From NCBI GenBank assembly GCA_001792895.1, contig MARA01000007.1, forward strand, positions 1,723,730 through 1,787,729: a DNA stretch of 64,000 nt, written 5' to 3'. This DNA comes from Lentinus brumalis. Lineage: Eukaryota > Basidiomycota > Agaricomycetes > Polyporales > Polyporaceae. The translations under genes were made by a program, and so were the position numbers. Under the pieces are notes generated by a model that was not told the origin of the DNA, made no database searches, and saw only the letters and a program-made list of their open reading frames with translations. Below, in pieces: positions 33,049 to 47,942 of the stretch. Positions within the stretch are counted from its first letter, which is position 1; every line of letters begins with the position of its first letter.

Positions 33049-35843
33049 TCAGGCGATGCGATCCAGAAACATACTAAAATTTGGTGACATGTACCGGCCG
33101 TCGTGCCGTGACATGTCGCCCGTGGCATAGGCCTCCGCCGTGTTCACCGATACCCAGGAGGCGGGGCGAGCATGAGCTTTGAGCTCCGCTGACCAGCAGG
33201 AGGAAATGCATCGGGTCGAAGGAGGGGTATTCAACTCAAAAGTGGCCAGATCAAGGGGCCATGTCCCCATTGCGGCAGCGAGAGCGGCGTCGCGATTAAT
33301 ACTTTTGAGTTCCCTGATCAGCCGCTATATGATAGTCAGTTCACTATCGGGACTGCCACAGGGTACACAGGCATACCTCAGCATCCGCCGCGATCTGGTC
33401 CTCCGTCCAGTTCTGCGCTTCCCCGCCTGCCGCACCCATCTTGAGGCCATATATGAGCAGCTGCTTCATATAGTGTGGGTTGATGATGGTCTCGACGTCC
33501 GTCAGCTGGAGCTCGAGCGCGTGAGTGGATGCTGGTGCGGGCGGCGTCATCACTGGTTTGGGTTCGGCTGACGCACACGAAGCGTGAGCCAGTGTCGAGG
33601 GAAAACGAAGCTGGGAACTCACGCTCAAGCCAGTTCTGCTGGAGTAGCTCCGGGATGGTCGCCCTGGCCTTCGGATTTCGGACAAGGCAGCTCTTCATCG
33701 TGGTGATGATACTTTGCGGGACGCGAACTTTGAGATGCTCGAGCTTCTGCGGGGGAGATGAGTTCACGGCATCCTTGCTCCTGTTTCGCGGCCCCATGGG
33801 AACGGCGTACTCCGGGAAGTCGATGATGTGGTTCTCGTCCGGAATTGCCCTCATCTTCTGCATGGGGTGGGTGATGTGACCGAACGGTGGTTGCCCGTAC
33901 ACCATCTGGTACAGAATGCACCCGAGTGACCAGACGTCAGACGGTCGGCCGACCTTCAACCTGCGCATGCCCTCTGGGAGTTCGATAGCCTCCGGCGACA
34001 TGTAGTTCACCGTCCCTATTTGGTGGTCGCGCTGAATGTTGGTAGTGTCATTCGCAATGGCATTTGCGATCCCAAAATCAATGAGCTTCAGCTGTCCCTT
34101 CACGAGCACGAAGTTTGCGGGCTTGAGGTCAGAATGGACGATCTTCTCCTCGTGGATGATGTGTACAGCTTGGAGCATCTGAGAAGAGTTGTCAGGGTGT
34201 ACTGCACGTTCACATCGTGACAGTGACGTACCTGTTTCCAATAGTACGCAACCCACACCGGGTCCATGGGCTCCCTTTGCTGCTCCTGCAGAAGCCGCGC
34301 AAGGTCGATCTCTCCACACTCCATCACCAGAAGCAGCTGACCCCTGGCACCCGCGCCCTTGACTTCGCTGTCCAGTAGCCTGATGATCCGCTGGTTGCCG
34401 TCGAGACGCTTCAATAGCGCAATTTCGTTCATGTAGCCCGCCAGAGTTTCGGGATCCACCTTGTCAAGTGTAACCTTCTTCAGAGCGTAGACCTCGTGCT
34501 GTTGAGTCATTACTCTGTAGACACGAGAAGACCCGCCCCTGCCTATCATGTCAAGGCGTTGGTAATTCTTCTTATTCACCTACACAGTGTCAATTCTAGC
34601 AAGTAAGTGGAAGGAGAATCGCTTACGACGATGGACTTGTTTGCTTGCGCGGCGTTCTGCATCTGTACTGCGTGAGACGCGGACTTAGTTGCTTGCAGCG
34701 GCGGAGGCTGTGGGAGGTCCACATCGTCCCAATGTGACCGTTTCTGTGCCGGGGCATTCACGGCGGGGTCGCTTCTACGAGCGCGTGCAGCATCAACCAC
34801 GGTCGGTGAGCCAGACGCACCGCGCATGGTGTCCGAGTCTCTCCTCTGATGTCGTAGGTGTGGTGGTGCGATATGCGTAGGTGATGGAGCAGGGGGAAAG
34901 GCGTGCGCCTGCGCTTGCGCGCGTGCTGCTGACCGTCAGAGCTGCCGTGCGGGTTGAGCACGTACTGAAACGCACCTGCCGCCTCCTCTGCCTCTCGACG
35001 TGCGTTGGCATACCCTTCCTCCAATGCAATCTCGCGCTCTTGCCGCAGTTTCTCCTCCAGTGTCACCCTGCGTGCACCGAGCGACGTGCCGGGCCGCATG
35101 TACCCTATCGGGCGTTCCGGGGGTGGTTCGATGGGTGGAGGGGCATCGCTGAGACTCGCGGATCGTCGCGGTCGGATGGGCAGGTGCGTCCCAGCGTACG
35201 GCGCTGCTTCTGGCTCCAGCTCCTCATTCACCTCCGATATTCTTTCAACCTTGGCGACTGACCGAGCTGGGCGAATGACGCGAGCGGCACGTGGGTTCTC
35301 CTTCTCGTCGAATCCGTAGGTGTGTCCCGCAGGCTTCGGCTGGGCCTCTCCTTCGGGGAGGTCTTCTAGCCGCACCCGTCGCGCGCCGCCGCCGATCTTG
35401 CGCCCTGTCCCCGCATTGGTGGTTGCAAGCGCTGAGAAGCCGCGCGACGTCCCCGCCGGCGTGATGGCAAGCGGACCAGAGGTGGCGCGCTGGAATTGAC
35501 GAGGCTGATAGAGGGACTCTTGTGGAAGGGATTCGGAGCGGGCTAAGGGAGCCGGACGGGAGTAGGTGGATGGCGCAAGCTTGGGAGAAGGGGCTTTCGG
35601 CGGAGAGTCTGACGGTGTAGGAGGGGTCGAGGACTTGGAGGAGCCCTTGGACACGCGCACAATCTCACCATGAGAGTTGCGTTCATAGTTGAAGGAAAGG
35701 TCTGAGAGGTCGCAGATGGAGGAGTCATCGGAGTTCGCGGGGGAGACTTGCAGATTCTTGCCGTCGCGGGAGGGAGGAGGAGATTGTGAGGGCGTACCCG
35801 GAGATATACGCCCTTCTACCAATGTGTACGAGCTTGTGTTCAT
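33049..35843 (-). CDS. MPS1: Spindle-checkpoint dual-specificity kinase Mps1/TTK
   Basis: Kinetochore kinase that starts spindle-assembly-checkpoint signalling. The ATG at 35843 opens a long disordered N-terminus (Ser/Pro-rich) with a coiled patch (LGARRVTLEEKLRQEREIAL). After introns: DVDLPQPPPLQATKSASHAV and the kinase domain starting VNKKNYQRLDMIGRGGSSRV. Visible kinase elements: glycine loop GRGGSSRV, Lys in YALKKVTL, hinge LLLVMECGEIDLARLL, catalytic loop HSDLKPANFVLV (HSD instead of HRD, characteristic of Mps1), DFGIANAIAND, GTVNYMSPEAIELPEG and DVWSLGCILYQMVYGQPPFG. A C-terminal extension (PHYMKQLLIYGLKMG) leads to an exon ending at TGA 33049. Spliced length is about 850 residues, normal for fungi. 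Confidence 0.93.
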
Positions 35844-36793
35844 GATGGCACGTCAGCTGGACAGTAACCACTGGAGAAGAATGATGAGTTCATGCCCGCC
35901 AATGGGGGAAGTGGAAGTGGTAGTTCATCGACATGCTGAACGAATACTGCACAGTCCAACATGTGTGTGTCAGTACCATCCAGTTGACCATCTTCCATGG
36001 TCTTATGATGTTGACAGTGCGTGCGGAACATCGGTCCCTCCCATCTCTCCACGCAATGGCGCACGATCAGCGGGAGGCCCGACGCGTCAAGTCTGGACGT
36101 GAGTTTCTCCTGGGATCACTGGGACCCATGCGTATAGAGAAGTAGAGTGTTGGTCGGTCGGTCGGGAGACTTCCCATCTCTCCGTTCGATCCCATGCTTG
36201 CCACTGATACATAGACTCGTCGCGCACCTTGTTAGAGTGTGATGAAACCTACGTGGCGGGGCTGTGGCAAGCCAGATTACGCGTGATATACCTGCCATAT
36301 AGCGCGAACAATGGTAAAGACACGAACAATAAGAAATGGGCACTGGGACGGACCGAGGGGTGATCCGGAGGTGTTCCTGCCGTTGGTTCCGGACAGTCTT
36401 GCTGCTCTTCCCAGGCGCGGGATCCTGCGTCAAGGTTGCCAGCCACAGAGCTGGGGGTGCTTAAGGCGTCGCGTTGGCGGTCGGGTCAATGCGAGAGGAG
36501 GTGGTCGAGAGAACCGAGTGGGAAGACGGGATCTTTGTTGGACTTCGCAGGCGCCGGCGCAGTTGAACCTCATGCTCGACACGAGGCGGCGACACGACCA
36601 CGTGCCTCGACGCGCTGGGCTCAGACGCGTCCTCCAGAGTCCAGAGTTCAGACTCCAGACAAGACCTCTCACGCATGTGTAAGCACACCAATTGACCAGA
36701 ACGTATATACTGCACTCAGTCGCACAAAACTCACGATACCGACGTGCTACGACTTCCATCCGAGCTTCTCTCTTCCCTTAAACATACCATAGC
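35844..36793. other. Intergenic region upstream of MPS1
   Basis: About 950 bp with only scattered short frames. It must contain the MPS1 promoter and leader and the 3' untranslated region of the questin-oxidase-like gene. Confidence 0.4.
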
Positions 36794-38584
36794 TCAATCT
36801 CCGTTCTTCCAGGCATCATCCCATCCCAGCGCACTCCGATCCCAAGAGCCCGCCTTCTGACCATACGATACCCATCCAAGGGTATCCATGACGACTCCCG
36901 CTGCACGCACGAAGACCGACCCATCGACCTGCCTCATCCCGTCGTGCGTCTCCCGGCCCTCAGGGTCGAATGCCCCGATGGCGCCTCCGGGAGGAGTGCG
37001 TCCGTACCGTTGCGCAGCATAGTACAGCGAGCGAATCGCCTTGACGGTGTGCGCGTCAGGCGCGTGCAGGACAGACGCGACGATAGCGGGCCACGGGCTG
37101 GCGTCCTCCGCGGAGTGCGGGTCCCCGATTGCAGAGGCGTCGGGGGCGGGCGCATTTCCAGCTGCGTTGGGCGGACGCGGGACAGCAGGGTAGGACATGA
37201 TGAGCCCCGGATCGATCCTGGGACGCCCGCGCACGGTGAGGTACATGAGAAGAACTGGGACGAAGGCGCGCAGCAGCGTCGCCTTGCTCTCCATGCTCGG
37301 GATGGCATTGAGGAGCGAGGGGACGAAGAGCGTCGCAGTGACCATGTGCATCAAAAAGAAGTCGAGGCGAGGCTTTCGTCCGCGCTTGCCGGTACCCGCC
37401 AGTAGCAGCGTAGCGGTCCAGAGGAGCTCCTCAACTTTGTCGTCAAGCTCTGCCTGCCGGCGACATACATCGATCTGCCACAGGGCGGAGAGGCGGCGAA
37501 TTTCCGCAGGCCGACCATCGGTGCAGGCGGCTTTGAATCGGGCGGAGAGCAGGGCCTCCGGGTCGTAGGGCATGACGGGCGTCATGATCTTGGAGTCGTA
37601 GGCTTGGCGGAGGATGGATAGGAGGGAGTGGCCTTTGGATGGCTGGCGCTGCGTAGAGCCTGTAGATTTGTACGTCGGAGCATCGGGGGAGGCGGGTGGC
37701 TTCTCGAGGTCGAAGATCTCGGGCCAGAAAGCTGAATGGACCGCTGTCTGAGCAAGAGCTAGGGGCCGGTCGTTAGTACACATTGATTGCTCGGACTACA
37801 CTTCACTTGCCTTGGGCTACCATGGCGTCACTGCCGAATTCAGCGCCATACTGTATGGAGGAGGCATGATGGTCAATATTGGCTGTGGACATTATGACTC
37901 TTGAGCACAAACCCCTGTCTGGATGAGTGGGTGCAACCTGAAAGAAAGTTAGCAGATGTACGGATGACAAAAGGAATTCGGCGTTCACTTACGCTCCACC
38001 GACGAATCTCAATAGCATATACGAGCCGTTGCCGTTCGCCGCGGGAGCGAACACAAACTGTTCAAGCACTTCACCCACCCCGCGAGCGGCGATCTCGTGG
38101 GTGAAGAACTTCAAGTAACTTGCGTAGTACCTTTCCCGATATCTCAGCAATAAGACCCCCGACGGCGAATATGCCTCGCTCGCCTCTCGTCCCCGAAGAA
38201 GCCTGTCCAGTTCTGGATGGTGATAGTCTCGTTGATAGACTCCTTCTTCCCCTCCTTCCGCTCGAAGAGCTGAATGTTGGACTGGTCCTGAGCTTCGACA
38301 TCGTAAATCTTTTGCAAGAGTGACGCCGTGGCGCCCAGGTCGTATGCTGCTAGAAGGCTGGCAGAGGTTCAGTAATTCGCGGCACGGAGATCCGCTACTG
38401 CTCAATTGACGCACTGGTGGCTAAGATGATTGTGAAATCCAACCCTGCCATGAAAGCAGTGGTGCTTGAGGCGGTCTTCTTCCAAGAGCCGCTCGACGGT
38501 GCGTTTGGCCTCAAATGTCGTTCCCGGCAGGTTCAGTATGCCCTGATGGATGCTCGGCGAGAGTTGGATGTCATTTGCAGACAT
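36794..38584 (-). CDS. Questin oxidase-like protein (DUF4243)
   Basis: Member of the questin oxidase/AflY family of monooxygenases that cleave aromatic rings in fungal polyketide pathways; basal mushroom members have unknown substrates. The ATG at 38584 gives MSANDIQLSPSIHQGILNLP, then VERLLEEDRLKHHCFHGRVG and FHNHLSHQ, the His-rich family signature. Middle exons encode RYSPSGVLLLRYRERYYASY, LKFFTHEIAARGVGEVLEQF and IDHHASSIQYGAEFGSDAMV. The large final exon contains HSAFWPEIFDLEKPP, LDFFLMHMVTATLFVPSLLN, VPVLLMYLTVRGRPRIDPGL, HVPDAH-like ASVLHAPDAHTVKAIRSLYY and a tail WKNGD, with TGA at 36794. No polyketide synthase is nearby, so a biosynthetic cluster is not supported by context. Confidence 0.82.
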
Positions 38585-38940
38585 GTCGACCGCTTTTCTG
38601 CAGCGATGGCAGACGGAGTGAGCGTACGAGAGAGGACGGGAAGCTGAAAGAGGCTTACCAATGAGTCTATAATAGGGGATCCCTATGGGAAGTCCTCATG
38701 GCACCTGACAGAAGCACATGAGGGAATCAGACTGTTAGAATATGGCATATGACGCATGCAAGCTTCGAGAGCACAACGTCCATTACCGCCGACATCGTAG
38801 CGCTAGGTTGCCACGAACGTGAGCCCAGAGATGAGCAAAAAGCATAAACCATTCGTACATAGAGCATGCAATCCTACAAAACACCATAACAATCGAGATG
38901 TTCGTGAACGACATATGAGTAGCAACTAGCGGTCATTTGG
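38585..38940. other. Intergenic region
   Basis: Holds the promoter of the questin-oxidase-like gene and the PRP2 3' untranslated region. Nothing else is seen. Confidence 0.4.
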
Positions 38941-42747
<3,807 letters not shown>

Positions 42748-43266
42748 GAGGGTAGCAGCGAGAGTTGATGGACCCGCCGGCACGGCCGCGCCCTGTGTCA
42801 ACGGGCGTCTCAATTGCCTCTTCAGGCCGCGCGTCAACTCCGCTCTCTCATCCGTTTGTCATCCAGATTCCATGTCTCTGTTAAGCTTTCCCGCTCCCCT
42901 ACACGCTTCCCCAAAAATCGTATTTGGTACACCGAATGCTCACTACAGGCGGAGGCGGTACTAAGTAGGCCCGTTGGCCGTTGTTGGCCGTCCGCGTTGT
43001 GGCAACTTAACCGCACTTTACCGTACATCAGCCAGAACTTCGGCCAGCGTGCGGTAATTCACGCGCTCTCAGGCGTCTCTTGCAGCTTACCTGCACCTTA
43101 CGTTGCCAGACTTGCCGTGTCATCCCGCGCCTAGCTTTGTCCACTATCCCCATTTGTCGATGTCGTGCTCCCGCCATCCCAGTGGCTAAGTGACTAACCT
43201 CGACTAGGTAGGAGCTCGGTTGACGAACCTCCACGAATGATGGGGCTCGGCAATACTGACTGAGAG

Positions 43267-43274
43267 TATATATA
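43267..43274 (+). promoter_or_regulatory. TATA box of the alpha/beta hydrolase gene
   Basis: TATATATA lies about 90 bp upstream of the ATG at 43365, in a clean AT-rich context; a short leader would result. Confidence 0.6.
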
Positions 43275-43364
43275 GGATGAACATGAGTAGGATATGGCAG
43301 GCCAGAACAGAACCGCATACCACCCTAAACCACTGAGTCGCAACACCCAGCAAGCAAGCTAGAG

Positions 43365-44438
43365 ATGGCCGCGTTCACCCAAGTGAAGACCGTCGTCGTC
43401 GACAACGGGATCGAAGTCTTCTACCGCGAGGCGTACCCCGCAAGCGTTGGGGCCAGCCTCGTCGCCGCACTCCCCATCATCCTGCTCCTGCACGGCTTCC
43501 CCTCGTCGTCGTTCCAGTACCGCAACCTCATCCCCATCCTCGCCCAGAAGTACCGGGTCATCGCTCCCGACTTCCCCGGCTACGGTTTCACTGTCGTCCC
43601 GGCAGCCCGCAACTACAACTACACCTTCGAGTCGCTCACGACGACCACCGCTGCCTTCCTCGATGCGCTTGAGATCAAGAACTTCACCGTCTACGTCTTC
43701 GACTATGGTGCCCCTACAGCGTTCAGGTATGTGCTCACGACCAGTAACCGTCGGCCTTGTGGTTGATCCCGACGCACTTAGGCTTGCGCTCCAACGTCCC
43801 GAGGCCGTGACCGCTATCGTCAGCCAGAGCGGGAACGCCTACGTCGAAGGACTCGGCCAAGGCTTCTGGGGCGGCGTCGAGAAGGTCTGGGCGAACCCGA
43901 CCCCCGCGAGCGTTGAGGCCCTCAAGAACAACGTCACCAGCTTCGACACCACAAAGTGGCAGGTAAGCCCCCCAATCCGCCATCTTGTACCTCTGCAGTC
44001 CGCTGACGACGCACTGCCAGTACACCACTGGGGCCCCCGACCCGTCCGCGGTCCCCCAGAGACGTACAACCTCGACTACTACCTCATGACGCGCCCCGGC
44101 AACGCCGACATACAGGTCGGATACCTCGTCAACTACAAGACCAACGTCGACATCTATCCCGACTTCCAGAAGTACTTCCGCGAGCACCAGCCGCCTCTTC
44201 TCGCCATCTGGGGCAAGGGCGACCAGATCTTCGTCCCCCCGGGGGCTGAGGCGTTCAAGAAGGACCTCCCCAACGCGGTTGTGAAGTTCGTCGACGCGGG
44301 CCACTTTGCGCTGTACGTGACTTGGCTTTGTTGATACGACGGTGGGCTAACATACCTCTTTTGAATCACAGCGAGAACGGTGCCTTGAAGGAGATCGGTG
44401 ACAGCATCTTGGCATTCCTTGGGGAGCACGGGATCTGA
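43365..44438 (+). CDS. Alpha/beta hydrolase, epoxide hydrolase/dehalogenase-like
   Basis: Cytosolic hydrolase of the alpha/beta fold. The ATG at 43365 starts MAAFTQVKTVVVDNGIEVFY. The oxyanion motif is LLLHGFPSSSFQYRNLIPIL; PDFPGYGFTVVP and VYVFDYGAPTAFR follow, where Asp in FDYGAP is the expected nucleophile (Asp-type as in epoxide hydrolases and haloalkane dehalogenases). Introns at about 43726-43781 and 43963-44019 lead to LALQRPEAVTAIVSQSGNAY and NLDYYLMTRPGNADIQVGYL. HQPPLLAIWGKGDQIFVPPG supplies the acid region and VVKFVDAGHFAL the catalytic His. A last short exon (ENGALKEIGDSILAFLGEH) ends at TGA 44436. All catalytic positions are present. The substrate is unknown. Confidence 0.85.
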
Positions 44439-45053
44439 GCTCGACGAGAGAAAGAAACGGTCGATCTAGCCGCAAGTTACTTACGTCGATGAATCAAGGA
44501 CAGTGGAGGGCACCGTGTAGTACGAATCCTCATGACCCGGAAACAATGAACGAACCTATGGCTAGCAGTACCAATTCACAGCTGAGAGATCTGGAGGCTT
44601 GACTGTCATCATGCTGAAGTGGTTGACAGGAGATCTTAAGCCACTTGGCGCAACCCAAGCTTGGCAACTCGCTTGAAACTGCTGGAAGTATAAGAGATGC
44701 ATCATTGACGTGCTAGGCAAAGCGGATGACATTGCAAGAGACACAACAAACAACAGCGCAACGAACAGATAGGGAGAGATGAATTAAATGACTATGATAC
44801 AACGCATACAGATGAGCCCTCTAGGTCTATAGCAAAACACCATGTGAGGGAAACAGATCAAGCAAGAGGCAAGAAAAGATAAGGCGGCGTGTGAGGTAAC
44901 AAATGGAGCATGACAAGAAGCATATGAGCAGTATGTACCATGGAAAAAGCAACCGTCCATCAAGCCGTGTCGTAATATACGCACTCAAACTATATACGGA
45001 ATGCATGAGAGCAGTGAATACAGGCGCACCAACGCACACGCAGAACTCGGCCT
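44439..45053. other. Convergent intergenic region
   Basis: Lies between the 3' ends of the hydrolase (plus) and the zinc-binding protein gene (minus). No supported gene or RNA is seen. Confidence 0.4.
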
Positions 45054-46226
45054 TCAGCTCTTCTTCGCGCAGACATGCCGCTTCCCGTCGCTCTTTTGCA
45101 GGCGACACACACGGGAGCACCACATCTCCCCGCACTTCGGGCACGTCGGGAAATTCGAGCCCCGTATCCCGCACGTCGCACACGCCGTCCGGACGCGGAA
45201 CATCGACGAACGCTCCAAGTCTTCCAGGACAGGATGGAGCGTCAGGCAGTCTCCCGACTTGCGTCCGGCTCCGGCTCCGGCACCCGGCAACGGCAGTGTC
45301 GTCGCAGTGTGTACTGGGGTCGCAGGCCCCGCCGACGAGGGCGCGGTGGTAGGGGTAAAGTACTCGGAGCCAGAGTAGGAGGAGGGTGTGCGGCAGATAG
45401 AAGGGAGGGTGGGGGAGGCAGGTGCGTCAACTGGAGCACCCACCGACACACGTGCGCGAACCCGGGGACCCTCAGACTGGTGCCGAGCACGACCCAGATT
45501 GCGTGGGACGGTGGCGAAGTGCGACGATGATGAAGGGGGTTGTGAGGGCGACGCACCAATGAAGGAAATTGAGTCGGAGGGGCCTGTGCCAAGCCCGGAG
45601 AGAAGGCTCTGGAGGCGCGGGCGAGGGCTACTCGTTGGGGTGAAAGAACCGACGAGGTCTGGGTCGTGCGCTGCGGTGCACGGCTGGACAGGGCTCGTGA
45701 ATGGGTGAGGAGAGAGGCGAGCATAGAGGGAAGGCGCGGCTGCCTGCCTAGGGTCGCAGAGGACGCGGCGCGAGCTCGACGGGTGGCACGGTAGTCGAGG
45801 CGGGTACTTGCATTCTCGATGTACTCTACCGTCGACTTTGCACGAGTGTGGCCATGGGTAGCCCCGGGATTCGAGCCGGAGGGGATGGGGTGTGTTGTGC
45901 TGTGAGCGTTGGTGGGGCGTCGGGAGGACTCCCGTATTACGTCCGGAGCGTCAGAGGGGCTTGCGCGCGAGGTAGATGCGGCGGAGGGCCCTGTTCTGGG
46001 CGACATATGGTCGGTGTGGTGGACGTCTGGTAAGGTGCTCTCGGTGGTCAGAACACGGAGGATGGGGTGTCTGCTGGTGCGCTCGGACGATGAGCTTGGC
46101 TATCGCGAGTGGTGAGATATGCTGGAGCGGAGAGCATGGCGAGATAAGACGTACCCAGTGATACCGGCCGGGCTGCTTGAAGGCGGGCAGAGATTCGTGC
46201 TGGGTGTGGCAGACGACGGTAGACAT
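45054..46226 (-). CDS. Disordered protein with C-terminal MYND/HIT-like zinc finger
   Basis: The ATG at 46226 gives MSTVVCHTQHESLPAFKQPG RYHW; a GTACGT...GATAG intron joins PSSSSERTSRHPILRVLTTE. A Ser/Thr/Pro-rich exon follows (KSTVEYIENASTRLDYRATR). A frame change is needed before SLYARLSPHPFTSPVQP; an intron of about 86 nt (GTAGAG to GGCAG) would provide it but was not proven. The C-terminus is diagnostic of metal binding: RTACATCGIRGSNFPTCPKC followed by GEMWCSRVCRLQKSDGKRHV, then C. Spacing C-x2-C-x9-C-x2-C-x4-C-x3-C-x9-H-x-C resembles MYND and HIT-type fingers. The stop is TGA at 45054. The function is unknown; such fingers usually mediate protein contacts. Confidence 0.62.
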
Positions 46227-47478
46227 GGCGGGGGTAGAGAGCGTGCAGACTGGCAGACGAGGGCACTTTATGGCTGCATGGCGGACGAGAGCAGCCCGCT
46301 CCCCGTCACACGACCACAATTCTCCTCTGGGCGCCTCAGCGTGGCCTGCCGTAACAACAGGCGCCTGTGCCTAGGGTGCCTTCTGCCGCGATCTTCTCTA
46401 CGCGATCCAGCTGCATCGTGTTTCTCCTCCGAGCTTGTGTGTCGGCAATTCAGATAGCTGGCGACAGCCTGCGGCCTCTTTGCACCAAGGGGACATCCAG
46501 CTTCAGCGACTGCGGGGCCATATCAAGCTTACATCAAGCTTACACCTCTTCGAACTCTGAGCTCTCCACGCCTGCGCAGCTACGTAAACAGGTCACGCAG
46601 CTTCTAGCCAAAACCCCGGAGATAGTCAGGCTGTCATCTCATACGAGCGCGCGCGCCATTATGGCACACGACCAGGAATTGGAGAAGTCGCGCCAGCATG
46701 TGGGAAAACCGGTACCCTCTGGCCAAAACGCCGCTCCAGGATAGTGCAAGATACCAACCACCCCACCGCGAACCTCTGAGGACGGTGCCCCGATCTGCCG
46801 TGCGCATTCTCAGGTTCGGAGCCTTACAGCATCCCCTTGTGTTTTGAGCCGTACCAGACATGCGCAGAAGCCGGCTCTCCCACAACTGCCGCGGCGGCCG
46901 ACATAGGTAGAGTACAGACAAACGCTCAATCGCGCAGGATGACCGGTCACGACAGTTATGGCGGACAGGCGAGCGTCTGGCTGTCGCACGATAGCAATCT
47001 CACCATTCACTCAAGCTTGAACGCCTTCCCTTCGAACACGGGCAGGATCTGATCCAGCCTCTACCTCGTGGCCTTCCGGCAGGCTCGTCTGTCCTCCATC
47101 GGGATACATAGCAACAGAATTACCCCTCTGTGCGACATCGCATGTGCAGGTCGACTGCTCTTCTGAGCCTCGTGCTCTTATCCGACGCCAGACGTCGACA
47201 GTGCGCGACCCGTCCAGCGGATCATCGAACGACTGAGCCCTGATTCTCGCATACAGGTTACCCGGAACAGCAGAGCGAATGCACCGAATTTACCACTCGT
47301 TCTCGTCGGTGTGGGGCCCCGCCCCCGCACGCGTAAATCACTATAATGCAATTCGGTCCAAGACGAAACTCACGCGCATCCCGCACATGTCCACTCGGGC
47401 GATGCCTCCATTAACGTCGGATATGTGTTACTCCGGTGATCATGCTGCTGCATTCTGTGTCCCACTTTTGAAACCTGG

Positions 47479-47496
47479 TTCTGGATGCATCCAGAA
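47479..47496. repeat. Perfect 18-bp palindrome
   Basis: TTCTGGATGCATCCAGAA is its own reverse complement. Half of it (TCTGGATGCA) recurs at 47570-47579 in direct orientation, about 90 bp away. Confidence 0.75.
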
Positions 47497-47629
47497 GCTT
47501 TCTTGAGGCGCGCCAAACCGGGCCGCTTCCTAATTGGATCACAGGCACCGCCTTTGCATCTAGATAAGATCTGGATGCACACACCCATCTCCTGATAATT
47601 GGGCGCCTCCATCTTGATCTGATAAGAGC

Positions 47630-47705
47630 CCTTCAGGATCTAATCTGTCCTTCAAGATCTAATCTGACCTTCAGGATCTAATCTGTCCTTCAGGATCTAA
47701 TCTGT
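47630..47705. repeat. Four tandem copies of a 19-bp unit
   Basis: Units at 47630, 47649, 47668 and 47687 read CCTTCAGGATCTAATCTGT with one or two changes (unit 2 has AAG for AGG and ends in A). The preceding bases GATCTGATAAGAGCC look like a degenerate flank of the same motif. Confidence 0.9.
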
Positions 47706-47942
47706 CAAGGGGGTCAGAGGGACGGCGGCGTCGCACCACATCTTAGTTCGGTCTTTGTACACCATGCGAAGTACAGGAATTGTATCAAGATTGTTATGCA
47801 GTCATGGATCATGGATGATAGTTCAGAAACTGAGGATACCGATGGTGTAGTGGGGGAGAGCGTGCCGTGACTGCAAGAGGAATGTACACAGATACTCCTT
47901 GAGAGCCTTATTCAGAGACAAGAAAGAGCAACTCTGCGATAA

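Larger units (their letters stand above)
46227..47942. other. Long non-coding stretch with short repeats
   Basis: About 1.7 kb with no supportable gene. The left end includes the promoter of the zinc-finger gene. From about 47470 to 47705 the DNA holds an 18-bp palindrome, a repeated TCTGGATGCA and a four-unit tandem repeat, listed separately. Confidence 0.45.

Noticed and set aside
36794..38584. Polyketide gene cluster around the questin-oxidase-like gene
   Set aside because: Neighbours are MPS1 and PRP2, both core genes; no synthase or tailoring enzymes are adjacent.
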